From positions 62,001 through 126,000 of the forward strand of contig SWBL01000052.1 of the NCBI GenBank assembly GCA_024195585.1: 64,000 bases of DNA, in the 5' to 3' direction. Source of the stretch: Aureobasidium sp. EXF-3400 (lineage: Eukaryota > Ascomycota > Dothideomycetes > Dothideales > Saccotheciaceae). A program made the position numbers and the translations under genes. Numbering within the stretch: the stretch's first letter is position 1; every line of letters starts with the position of its first letter. A model generated the notes under the pieces. The model saw nothing but the letters and a program-made list of their open reading frames with translations. It had not been told where the DNA came from and did not search any database. Below, one piece after another: positions 54,137 to 64,000 of the stretch.

Positions 54137-55524
54137 ATGAAGTTGGACTCAAGACAGTTGCGTTACCTTACGGCCGAGGACTGGCGAGTCCTGACGGCGG
54201 TATGTATTCCTGTAGTGCTCTTCATGATCAGCACTGACAATTCTACAAGGTTGAAATGGGCAGCAAGAACCACGAACTCGTCCCTACCGTCCTGATCGCC
54301 CAGATCGCCGGTCTCAGAGGAGGCAGCGGTGTCCACAAGAGTATCGCAACCCTCGCAAAGTCAGGTCTCGTCGCCAAGATCAAGAACGCAAAGTACGATG
54401 GATACCGCCTGACTTACGGTGGTCTCGACTACCTCTCCCTCAACTCTCTACGCAGAACCGACACCGTCTTCAGTCTCGGAAACCAAATTGGTGTCGGCAA
54501 AGAGTCGGATATCTACGTCGTCGCAGACCCCACTGGCAAACAACTCGTTCTCAAGCTTCACAGACTCGGTCGCATTTCCTTCCGTACCGTAAAGGCCAAC
54601 CGCGATTACCTGCGCAACAAGACCACTGGATCATGGATGTACCTCAGTCGCTTGGCAGCCATGAAGGAATACGCCTTTATGCAAGTCCTCAAGCGCGAAG
54701 GCTTCCCCGTCCCTGAACCCATCGCTCAAACGAGACACACCCTCGTCATGGAACTCATCGATTCCTTCCCCCTCCGCTCCATCGACAACGTCTCCAACCC
54801 TCTCAAACTCTACGGCGAACTCATGGACTTGATCGTACGCCTCGCACAAGTCGGCTTGATTCACGGTGATTTCAACGAGTTCAACTTGCTCATCAAGGAG
54901 GACCCCGTCACCAAGAAATCCACTCCTATCCTCATCGATTTCCCTCAGATGCTCTCCACAACCCACGAGAATGCGAAATGGTACTTCGATCGCGATGTCA
55001 ACTGTATCAAGCGTTTCTTCTCCCGCCAATTCAAATTCACTTCAGACGAGCCCGGTCCCTTCTTCGAGGATGCCACTAAGGACTCGGACAAGAACAAGCG
55101 TTTGGACATCGAGGTAGAGGCCACCGGCTTCAGCAGAAAGATGGCAAAGGATCTGGACAGATTTGTCGAAGCCGTGGGCTTCCAGAATGAAGCCGAAGAG
55201 GACACTGCAGAAGCTTTGGAAGACCCGGATAGTCACGAGGTCGACCGAGAGTACTCGAATGGAGAAGAGGAGGAGGACGAGGAAGAAGAAGAAGAGGAAG
55301 AAGAAGAGACAAATTCGCAGACTGCCCAAGAAGATCAGACCGAGCAGGAAGCCCACACAGACTCTCTCGACAACCCAGAACCACAAGACGCTGCACCTGC
55401 TCTAACGGCGGAGAATCTGGCAAAACATCTCGAGCCTCTCAACTTACAGGACCAACAAGAAGAGTACAATGCCACGGTGGAGCAGCAGAAGAAAAAGAAA
55501 AAGGCTGCAGGCTGGTCCATTTAG
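54137..55524 (+). CDS. RIO2: Atypical protein kinase Rio2
   Basis: Exons 54137-54199 and 54250-55524 encode 445 residues. Rio2 is an ATPase/kinase required for late cytoplasmic maturation of the 40S subunit. The N-terminal winged helix (MKLDSRQLRYLTAEDWRVL to LSLNSLRR, about 1-95) is followed by the RIO domain. This has the nucleotide loop GNQIGVGKESDIYVV, catalytic lysine in VLKLHRLGR, the catalytic IHGDFNEFNLLI near residue 225 and metal-binding LIDFPQM near residue 250. The C-terminal 120 residues contain a long Asp/Glu run (nt 55262-55306) and end in a KKKKKAAGW basic tail. The 50-nt intron falls after residue 21, and the spliced sequence TAVEMGSKNHELVP is typical of the family. Confidence 0.95.
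55262..55306 (+). repeat. GAA/GAG trinucleotide run coding poly-Glu
   Basis: This is an imperfect GAR trinucleotide repeat within RIO2 encoding an almost uninterrupted Glu/Asp stretch. It is in frame, so length changes in steps of three would be tolerated. Acidic C-terminal tails are common in Rio2. Confidence 0.7.
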
Positions 55525-55733
55525 AGGAATCTGTTCCGCTTTTCGTCATGTAGCAACGCTTTTGATACCCCAATTCTACTGTACATGTTTCTCTTTTCCG
55601 CATTCATCTCAACTGGTCACCCCCTGGATCAAGGCCATCTCTTTGAATATAGATTGGCCAGCAAAAGCATCGCCCAAAACACCAACCAACTCCTGTAAAC
55701 GTACCCTTCGGATGCAGCCACGCCAATCTCTTC

Positions 55734-56733
55734 CTAGATTGTATCCTCACCGGTTGTAGAAATTGCAGACTCTGATACATCTGCTGTCACATCCTGTAGG
55801 CTAGCCACTGGATCTGAAGGAAGATCATAGCGCAAATGTCCAATATTCTTGCAGTACACAATCGATTCGGGTCCCAACTCGAGCTACAGCCATGTGAGCG
55901 ACTTTCGTACAGTAGCAATTTAGGGAACAACAAACCTTCTCTGCAGTATCGGCATCTTTGATGACATGATGTCCGCACCAGAACTCAAGAGACTGGAGCT
56001 CTTCCAGGGGCAAGTTGAGCTCCTGGATGAACATCAACTTCAGCTCGAACAGAGGCTCTGTCAGTCCTATGACGTGCATGACATCCCCTCTGTAGGAAGA
56101 TCTGATGCTGATCAACATCTCCTTCGCATTGTAGTTCTGGTCTCTCAACAGAGGGTGAGGAGGCTCGACGAGCTTGGGCAGAGCAGTGGGATTGGGTTCT
56201 TCCCTCAAAGCCCTCTCAATAGCTTCCTTGTTCTCATCCTCTTCCAAGGTCTTTCTGATCGCCTCTAGTTGCTCTTCGGATGGCTGGCCTGGCTTGGTTG
56301 GTGTGACGCCGAAGAATGTCTCATCATCGAGAGAGACGTCGTCATCATCATCTGCATACGAGAACTCGTATCCTTCTTCGTCGGAATCGTCAGCAAGTGA
56401 TTCGGCCTCACTAAACTCCGCGTCGCTTCGAATAGGCTGGTCGTCTTGGTGTGAACTTTCTTGGTTGAGCTCATTGTTCTGTGGACTGGAAGATGGCTCT
56501 TCGTCACTACGAGGAGTGACTTCAGGAGAGCGACGGGCATTGACTGGGGCTGGTTTCGGGCTGGTCACATTGCTGAGCCAGTTTGTCAAAGGTCCCATAA
56601 GGTTTGAGAGACTGATTCCTCCGCGGCCGGCTGGGGATTCGTCTTCATGGCTAGCATTGCTGACGGGAGTGTTTTGAGGAGTGTTTTGCATATTGACAGT
56701 GTCGTTGATGGGGGTGTTCTCGTTGGTAGTCAT
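55734..56733 (-). CDS. Acidic protein with probable ubiquitin-like C-terminal domain
   Basis: Exons 56733-55936 and 55883-55734 encode 315 residues. Residues 1-160 are disordered and very acidic (EFSEAESLADDSDEEGYEF; YADDDDDVSLDDE). About 215-290 read as a ubiquitin/SUMO-like fold: a strand NAKEMLISIRSSYRGDVMHV, a helix LFELKLMFIQELNLPLEELQ, then LEFWCGHHVIKDADTAEKLE and a closing ESIVYCKNI strand. The position of the helix and of the LxFWxGxxV element parallels SUMO and Rad60-type domains; this is inference from pattern. The 52-nt intron lies inside this fold, and without splicing the fold is broken. There is no C-terminal di-Gly, so it is not a conjugated modifier. No named family is recognised. 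Confidence 0.7.
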
Positions 56734-57799
56734 GGCGAATGGTGACACACAGATCGGACCTGCCGCTTGGAAGATGGTGTTGTGATGAAAAGTAACGGAT
56801 GAAGTGTGCAGTGCTTGACGAAGAAGACTTGAGCTGGGCGGCGGACGAAGAGTGAAGGAGCAGGTGGACAAACAAAAAGTTTGGACAAACGGACAGCTTC
56901 CAAACAAGGAAAGAGCGATGCTGCACCATTCACCAGATAATGCAGCAACGCATTCACTTATCAACTTGTAGACCTACTCCTTCCACACATCGTCTGATAC
57001 TGTGCAACTGTGCAGAAATGCTCTGAATGGCATCACTCGAAGTGATTGTTCTGGTGAAGGGGCATGATGGCTCAAACTGTTCTTACCCAGGTCGAGCCTG
57101 ACTTTCCGAGCAGACTAAGAAGTAGACATATCTGGATCGATGTCGAATTACCACATTAGTATCTACACCATCTTACTGATCAGAGCACAGCGCCTTGGAC
57201 CATCCATCAATGCTGAAGCTTCTGGTGGTGGTTACCCTAGCTAGCTTTCGAGAAATCCCGGTGTCCCTCGCACAAGAGATCCTCGCTTCTTCAACGCAGT
57301 CGACACCTACCCCCGTGCCATTGGTAAGGTTGGTTGCAAAGACCTGTAATATTCGGCACTTTGTTTCAGAACGGCCAGCGAGCTACCTTAGTTGACTGTT
57401 TTCGTACCCAACATCGCCATGTACTATTCGCAAGCGGTCGCCAGAACATACCAGGCCACATCGGATCTGGCACTTTGACTCACACCATAAGTATGCGGAC
57501 AGTCAACATCGCAACAAATCTTGATGTTGAGAAAATAGTCTAGGAGGTTGCTGGTCGGCTAACCTCGACTCTAACCCCATCAAGAACTGCCTAATATGGA
57601 TATCATGATGAAGATTTGCGGAGAAGAATGGTCGCAAGAACATCATTTTCCGCAAGATTGCCGAAATCACGACGATGACTCTTTGATCGTAGGCCGGCGC
57701 CCTTCTCTTGATCGACTGGCAGCCTAGCAGTTCTGAACATCTGATGAATATTTTTCTAACACGACTTGTTTGCTGATTCCCTTGTATCATTCACCAATC
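56734..57799. promoter_or_regulatory. Divergent intergenic region
   Basis: This is 1.07 kb between the acidic UBL protein gene (-) and the DHA transporter gene (+). No coding or RNA gene is supported, and no specific sites are identified. Confidence 0.4.
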
Positions 57800-59695
57800 A
57801 TGGCTGATCCACTTGCATTGTCTCGAGACGAATTGGTCACAGAGAGGCCTTCAGCCTCCACACCTAGAGACGACAAACCTCAAGAAATGGATGTGGAATC
57901 GCCGGCAGCTAAGCCCAGAACAAAACTCCAGATCGCGGCTATCTTAGTAGCCTTGAATGTAGGTCACCGGATCTCGATCTCCATTTCGTCAAAAGACAAG
58001 TACTGATTTTCAAACAGCTCGCTCTATTTGTCGCCGCATTGGACCAAACGATTGTATCTACAGCTCTGCCGACCATCGCCGCAGATTTACACTCTGCCAG
58101 CGGTTATACGTGGGTTGGTTCAGCATATCTGCTGGCTAATGCTGCTGCCGCACCCATTTGGTCTGTATCCGGGTCACCTCACGATATACCCTACTAACAT
58201 TTCGAAGGGCCAAATTGTCAGACATCTGGGGTAGAAAACTCATTCTCTTGGTATCAGTGGCATGGTTCTTTGTAAGCTCAATCATATGTGCCACTGCACC
58301 CAGCATGTCCGTCTTGATTGCTGGGCGTGCACTCCAGGGTGTTGGCGGTGGAGCACTGATCCAAGTCACCATCATCACCATCTCGGACTTGTTCAGCATG
58401 AGACTCCGCACTTTGTTTATTGGACTCATGGAGTTCATGTGGGCTCTTGCTGGAGGTATTGGTCCTATTGTGGGAGGTGTCTTTTCTGAATCCGTTTCTT
58501 GGAGATGTAAGTACATTGTTTGATGGTCATTTTTGCGGATCAAACTGATTGTTGTGTCTAGGGTGTTTCTGGGTCAACCTTCCTATCTCTGGAACAGCTT
58601 TTGTTTTGCTTCTCTTTTTCTTGGACGTTCATAACCCAAGAACCAAGGTTGTCGAAGGTATCATGGCTATTGACTTCTTGGGTAGTCTGTGCATCCTCGG
58701 ATTGACCCTCATGTTACTTCTCGGTCTCGACTTTGGCGGTGTGATCTTCCCCTGGTCATCACCGAAGGTCATCTGTTTGATTGTCTTCGGCGTCGTGATG
58801 GGCGGTCTGTTCATACTGAGCGAGAAGAAGGTCGCTCGATACCCTCTGATGCCATTGGGTGTATTCAGCCACCCATCAAACATTGCAGTTCTCGTTGTTA
58901 CCTTCTGCCACGGCTTCGTAAGTTCTTTCTCTACTATCTTACTGACTACCTTGCTGACATGGCGCAAAGCTCTTCATCGCAGCCGAATACTTCCTCCCAC
59001 TCTACTTCCAATCAGTCAAACAAGCCTCGCCAATCCACTCAGGAATCTACATCCTACCTCTCACCCTTTGTGAAGCATTCATGGGCATCATGTCCGGAAT
59101 AATCATCCACAGAACCGGACGATACCAAGAACTCATCTGGACAGGTATGGCCCTCTGTACCCTCGGCATGGGCCTATACATCTACATCGATGCTTCCACA
59201 CCACTAGCCACAATTCTAGGTCTGGAGGTTGTCGAAGGCTTGGGCGCAGGAATGCTTTTCGAACCACCTCTGATCGCAATGCAAGCGCTGGTGAAACAAG
59301 ACGATGTGGCAACTGCAACAGCAACTCTGGGGTTCATCCGCAACCTCGCAACTTCCATGTCTATCGTTATTGCCGGCGTTGTGATTCAGAACTCCATGGC
59401 TTCTCGATCCTCTGCTCTTGCTGCCGCTGGTCTCTCACCCAAGCTCCTCGCTGACTTTACCGGTGGGGATGCGTCTGCAAACGTAGAGATGATCAAAGAC
59501 ATTGTGGATGTGGGACAAAGAAATGCAGTCAAGGATGCTTTTGCATTCAGTCTGCAGAGAACGTGGATCCTGATGACAGCGGTGAGTGCCTTTGGGTTGG
59601 TAGCGAGTTTCTTCATCGTGAGACATCATTTGAGCAAGGAGCACACCGAGACGAAGACTGGAATCAAAGAAAAAGAGCAACCTACAACTACATAA
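57800..59695 (+). CDS. MFS drug/H+ antiporter, DHA2-type (14 helices)
   Basis: Exons 57800-57958, 58018-58160, 58208-58506, 58562-58917 and 58970-59695 encode 560 residues. A 50-residue polar cytosolic N terminus precedes up to fourteen membrane helices. DHA hallmarks are LALFVAALDQTIVSTALPTI (helix 1, motif D1), WAKLSDIWGRKLIL (motif A), AGRALQGVGGGALIQ (motif B region) and MWALAGGIGPIVGGVF (motif C). Transporters of this group export toxins, drugs or secondary metabolites across the plasma membrane, using the proton gradient. No toxin-biosynthesis genes are adjacent, so a self-protection role in a cluster is not supported here. Intron lengths are 47-59 nt. Confidence 0.91.
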
Positions 59696-60037
59696 GGTCG
59701 TACTGGTCACGCGTTCTTAAGGCAGGAAGAAATGTCATGTATGTAAAAGTCTCATCATTCTGAGCTCATGTCGAGTCTGTGCTCGGGGTTATGTAATTAA
59801 GCTAAGGTACAAGAAAAGCAATCCTCTGAACTCCTTGTGCTCCTCCCTATGTTTTCTAAGCAAAGCAGAACGACCATGATTTCCCTTTCGAATCATAATG
59901 GCTGCACTGTGCTGTCATGTCTTTCGTGCCTGGCTGACTGATGACCAATTCGGAAGTTTTGATCCTGGATATTTATGTGTGTAGTAAGTGCTCGCGAGTT
60001 TTCTCTGGCACTGATGAAAGAGAAATGCTGTGTGGTC
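59696..60037. other. Convergent intergenic region
   Basis: This is 3' flanking sequence of the transporter and the next minus-strand gene, AT-rich. No gene is seen. Confidence 0.4.
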
Positions 60038-62117
60038 TCAGACTCTGATTGATGCAACGATGGGGCAAGTGCCTGCAGGAGCGTTGTCGACAACGGTCTG
60101 CATGAAATCGTCCCAAGTGTACTGTCCGCTTTCATCGGCATCGACAACATAGTTCTGATTGGCAAATGTGAAGACAATCTCTGAAGGGATTCGGCCCGCA
60201 AGTGCATGCTTGAAGCGATTGATGACTGCTTGATGCAAAGCAACAGCGTCAAAACAATCAGCTAGCTTGATCATTTTGTTCTCTGGCAGGCCATTGGACA
60301 CGGGTAGGGTGAACTTGACAAATGTGTGTGCAAAGTGGTTTGTGATCAGCAGTGCCGACAAAGGCATGTTAGCTGGTGGCGGCATCTGCTTGTTGATGAC
60401 AGTCGGACCAGAAGAGGCGACAAGCGGAGAGTCCATTGGTGCAAGTTGTGGGTTGACAGCACCAAGAACAGCGTCGACTGATGCGAGTTGCGGGTTGGGG
60501 GCACCGAGAACAGCGTCGGCTGATGATGAAACAGATTGAGGAGTGGGCAAGGGTGGGTGTGCATCCGCGTAAGGGGTCTGGTAGGAACGCTTCTGGGTGG
60601 AGATGGGCGTGGTAGTTGGGATAGTGCTTGTGGCGCGTTTCGATGGTTCTGCTGCTGGAGTGCGGACGTGAGTTCGTCTCTTGAGCTTCCGGCTGTCATT
60701 GTTGTCGATGTCGTCAGGAGATGCGTTGGGTCCTTCCTGCTGAGCTCCTTCCTGCTGAGGTGGCAGGTTTGGTATGTCAAATGAAGGTCTTGAAGGTAGC
60801 TGCGTCGGGCTCTGGCCGTCTTGTGCCGAGAGCTCCATTCCGTCGTTATCCAGCATTGGACGCAAAGATGTCTTTGATCTCTTGGCGCGTCTCTTACTAA
60901 TTTTTGGCCAGGGGATGAACTTGTCAGATACTTGGGGCTCTGATGCAATTTCCGCGGACACTTCTGCGAGCGCTTGTTGGTAGTCCTTCAGGCGCTGTGC
61001 GGCCTCTGGGGTCATTTCGCTCGACTTTGCCGCGTCTTGAGGCAGTGAGTATTGTGTTGGCAAGCGAACGTCTTCGCCAGGGGTATCGGGAAGTTGATGA
61101 GTCTCGTTATTGGGTGAACTGCCGTCACTTGATTGCTGGTTTGGGGCGGTTCTTTGAGGTGCAGAAGGATCCTCGTCACTGTCTGATATCTCTTGGACTT
61201 GTTGAACGATTTGCGCAGGCTGGACGCTTTGTGCGGTTTGATTGACAGCTACGAAGCCATGGCTGTGTCCTGATGCTGCTGCGACAAGTAGTTCATGTTC
61301 ATTACCAGGGCCAGAAAAACTAGCGACATGGGTAATCTCAGGGTTGGTCGTGGTCCAGGCGGAAACATTCTGATTGTGGTCTTGTTCAACAGGCTCAACA
61401 GGCACTGTTGATTTCCTCGGACGCTTAATAGATTTGGAAGGCGAGTCGGTGGTGTGTTTTCTCTTTCTCAAGTTGAACTCGTCGTTCTTGACAATTTCTT
61501 GCAACTTGGCTTTGGTGTCATCACGCGTGAATTTGATGGCGTGAACAAGAGAAGGCATTTCATCGTGGCTGTCAAAGTCGGTCAGGTCAGAGTCCGGGAG
61601 TGGATGGTCCAGTGTGCTGGCATTAGCAGCGGCAGCAGCTTCGGCTTCGCGCTTTTCTTTGGCCTTGAGTTCTGCATGTCTTTGGTTGCTACGGTAGACT
61701 TTCACTCTCATAGAGAGAAGCGTTGCGAAGAGTGGTTGGATTCTGCATTTTATTAACCGCCGATGATTGCATAGTAGAACGACTGTCAACTTACTTATCG
61801 AAGTGACGAGTGAAGTAAACATCCTCGGGGTACTCGGCAATCTCTCCCGCAGGAAACAGCCAGCGCGTCGCATCTTCGCTACGTGGACCATCAGGCCACA
61901 GGCGAGGACCATGCTTTTGGAGGACGTCGTTGAGGTCAGTATTGAACTCGAATGGATACTCCTCCTCTCTCTTCAAGTAAGGCTCGTACTTTTGGTAGAA
62001 CGCCCTGATGTCGTCTTCGAGGTCTTTGGTTTCTTGTGTTTTCCATGGCTCGCCGTAACGGATGATGGCACCCCTCAGGCCTAAGCGCTTCAGAATGTCT
62101 CCCACTTTCAACGCCAT
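60038..62117 (-). CDS. Uncharacterised, probably nuclear protein
   Basis: Exons 62117-61795 and 61742-60038 encode 675 residues, with a 52-nt intron. The first 130 residues look folded (MALKVGDILKRLGLRGAII, YGEPWKTQETKDLEDDIRAF, YPEDVYFTRHFDKIQPLF). A basic/charged helix RHAELKAKEKREAEAAAAA follows, and then a long disordered region. This has nuclear-localisation-like clusters (NLRKRKHTT, SIKRPRKS, SKRRAKRSKTSLR, RKLKRRTHVRT) and many Pro, Gln and Ser. A compact C-terminal domain (about 575-675) runs from MPLSALLITNHFAHTFVKF to PIVASIRV and may be a beta-grasp-like or unrecognised fold. I do not recognise a named family. Nuclear location is inferred from the basic clusters. Confidence 0.75.
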
Positions 62118-63356
62118 CTTGGATGTAACGACGCGTAGGGAAACAGTGTCGGATTCAATAACTGATTAAAACGCAGATGGCAGAATTGCGCAAGAAGCGA
62201 TTAATTCTGGTGTCGCTGGATGATCGTGTGACAACAAAAGTGAGGTGAGTGAGAAAGTGAGGTGTGCAAACGACAGCCTTCTAGGAAAGCGAGCGAAGAG
62301 CGTCAGATCTCTTAACGCGAGGAAGGCTAAAGATGCCTGCCTATCTCGTTTAGGTCAAAAGGCAAGTGTGATCGGGCAGGCGTGTTAAGTGAATCGATTG
62401 ACCTATCACATGGGAAACAGCACAGGCCACGCTAGCGCTCTCACTTTGGAGTTTGCACTATCGCGTCTTAAGTGAGACTGTGAGAGAGATTCTGCTCGGG
62501 GCCACTGTTTCGACACGACTTTCTCAATGCGAAAGTCTGTTGCGACAAAAGCTATCGCAAAGTATAATGTGCTATTACTTCGAACATGTGTTCGAACAGA
62601 GTCTCGGAGTCACCTCTATTGCAGAGATGGTGGCTCACCTAGCGACGGAGATGTGACAAGCAAACGCTGCATGGAGCGATCCGGCTAATTCGTCGGCATC
62701 TGTTGACATCGCAATAACAGCATTTTCGCCTCGAGCTCTAGCACCGCAACCAGAAGCATCTGCCATTGCTGTTCACGACATTGTCGACAGGAGATTCCTT
62801 TGCCCATACCATCATCTCTTGCGTGTTTCTCCCTCGACTGCGACTGTACTCAAGTGGAATGTTGGCTTGTGAAGCGCCGGCAGAATCACATCGGTCGCCC
62901 TCCAACCTAGAGTCTATGCCATGTTCGTTGGCATCAAGAGAACAACAACATTCCAAACCCCGTGTCAGCGCTGAGGCCTCAGTCACCCCAGCCGGACACC
63001 AGGAACATTGGTTTTTCCGAAGTCCATCAGCCCTCCCCCTTCTAATCCCAACACTTTCGAAAGGGGCGAGGGCCGGATACGCCGGCTAGAGCAGGACCTT
63101 CTAACGCAGACAGACAGACATATTCGCGACGTGACAAGTGTCTGCAAGACACCGATTGAGAAGCTGAGTGTTTTTAAAGAAGGGGTATCTCCGCCGTCAA
63201 GGCTCTGGTATTTACAATATAAGCTATATACAAAAATCGTGGATGGCATAATAAACAATGAAACTCGTGAGACATCATGAAGAGAAGCAGCAATCAAGCA
63301 AAAAACGCGTCAAAACACGCCGACCTGAGATGCAGGTTAGCGACTAGGTTCGCAAA
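62118..63356. other. Long intergenic region
   Basis: This is 1.24 kb between two minus-strand genes. It holds the promoter of the uncharacterised nuclear-like gene and the 3' flank of the sugar transporter. It contains no convincing coding frame; short frames at 62766-63089 and 63008-63280 lack recognisable content. Confidence 0.4.
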
Positions 63357-64000
63357 TCAAACATCAACTTTCTCGTTGTGGTGAACCTCAACCTTCTCTA
63401 CGCTGTCGGCGAACACGTCGACTTGGGTCTTGGAGAACTTTCTCGCGCTGATCTTCTTCTCGAAGAGCAAATCAAGCTCGGCGAAAGTGCGACCGCTGGG
63501 CTCAGGTACACGGAAGTAGGTGTAGATGATGCACAAGAAACAACTGCCAGCCCAGAAGAAACCGGCGTAGTTGCCCCAGTTCCATGCGCTTGGGTTGAGC
63601 ATGTATGGGGTCAAGACACTGCAGACAATGCCAACGATGTTGTAAAGGTTGCGTCCGAGGACGATGGTCTTGATTTGCAGGCGACGGGTCGAGATCTCGG
63701 AGACGAGGGAGTAGCAGACGGTTCCAACGGACAGCTGGTAGCACAAAGCCCAGATCAGCATCATCGAGCCGGTAGCGAGAGATGCGGAGTCCTTGTGGGC
63801 GTGAGGAACGAGTCCTAGGAAGCCCATGATGAGAAGCATAGTGCAGAGGCCGCAGAGACCGACCAAGTAGAGAGTTCTACGACCAATGCCAATGCTCATC
63901 AGGAACCACGCACCGAACACACCGGCCATGTTGATGCCGTACTGTCCAACTGCGAAGTCCATAGCCTTGCCGGGGTCGAGACCAGCTTGCTCAAGGAAGT
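63357..64000 (-). CDS. MFS sugar transporter, C-terminal part (truncated by window)
   Basis: The frame is open at the window edge, and the C-terminal 213 residues are visible. The segment before the first internal Met reads FLEQAGLDPGKAMDFAVGQY, so the start lies beyond 64000. Five or six membrane helices remain: GINMAGVFGAWFLMSIGIGRR, then the typical sugar-porter turn GRRTLYLVGL, the VCYSLVSEISTRRLQIKT segment and a C-terminal VPEPSGRTFAELDLLFEKKI. The last motif is the PEPxGRTFxELDxLFE signature of the sugar-porter family, and the AGLDP...FAVGQYG loop resembles alpha-glucoside (maltose-type) proton symporters. A polar, charged cytosolic tail ends the protein. Substrate is inferred only from resemblance. 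Confidence 0.88.
   Translation of the reverse strand, partial: FLEQAGLDPGKAMDFAVGQYGINMAGVFGAWFLMSIGIGRRTLYLVGLCGLCTMLLIMGFLGLVPHAHKDSASLATGSMMLIWALCYQLSVGTVCYSLVSEISTRRLQIKTIVLGRNLYNIVGIVCSVLTPYMLNPSAWNWGNYAGFFWAGSCFLCIIYTYFRVPEPSGRTFAELDLLFEKKISARKFSKTQVDVFADSVEKVEVHHNEKVDV

Noticed and set aside
1..64000. Transposons, CRISPR arrays, viral insertions or a secondary-metabolite cluster
   Set aside because: No transposase, reverse transcriptase, terminal repeats, spaced direct repeats, polyketide synthase or NRPS domains were seen; the DHA transporter and carboxylesterase are not near any backbone enzyme.

Overview
The window is nuclear DNA of a filamentous ascomycete (Pezizomycotina). I infer a dothideomycete, possibly a black yeast such as Aureobasidium, but the sequence does not prove this. 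The evidence is monocistronic genes on both strands, many short introns (about 45-130 nt) with GT..AG ends and CTAAC-type branch sites, fungal-specific families (Cya5-type PPR protein, fungal rhodopsin-domain protein, Dal5/Liz1-type transporter) and the absence of operons. I see no transposon, CRISPR array or viral sequence. Exon boundaries were read by hand from splice signals and frame continuity; spans run from start to stop codon and the exons are listed in each entry.

Layout, 1-21 kb: a large disordered protein with an eIF4E-binding-like N-terminal motif (+); the proteasome assembly chaperone UMP1 (+); a prenylated ubiquitin-fold protein of the UBL3/MUB type (-); phosphomevalonate kinase ERG8 (-); a Cya5/Pet309-like PPR protein (+); a class I glutamine amidotransferase (-); a single-pass membrane protein with an 18-nt microexon (-); and the E2 subunit of branched-chain 2-oxoacid dehydrogenase (+).

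21-40 kb: the Cch1 calcium channel (+); an initiator tRNA-Met gene (-) with an intron-like insertion in its D arm; a tocopherol-cyclase-like protein (+); a type-B carboxylesterase (+); a LARP1-type La protein (+); a putative mitochondrial protein (+); and a rhodopsin-domain membrane protein (-).

40-64 kb: a HAD hydrolase (-); a HEI10-type meiotic RING protein (-); a divergent pair of sulfonate/taurine dioxygenase (-) and anion MFS transporter (+); an uncharacterised small protein (-); the proteasome subunit RPN1 (-), divergent from the ribosome-assembly kinase RIO2 (+); an acidic protein with a probable ubiquitin-like C terminus (-); a DHA-type MFS transporter (+); an uncharacterised nuclear-looking protein (-); and the C-terminal part of a sugar transporter (-) cut by the window end.

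Most genes are housekeeping and unrelated to their neighbours. The one plausible functional pair is the dioxygenase plus transporter (sulfonate sulfur use). The most unusual item is the initiator tRNA: removing a 55-nt segment with GT..ACTAAC..AG architecture from the D stem restores a perfect 72-nt initiator tRNA. The insert looks like a spliceosomal intron inside a Pol III gene and does not sit at the canonical tRNA intron position.
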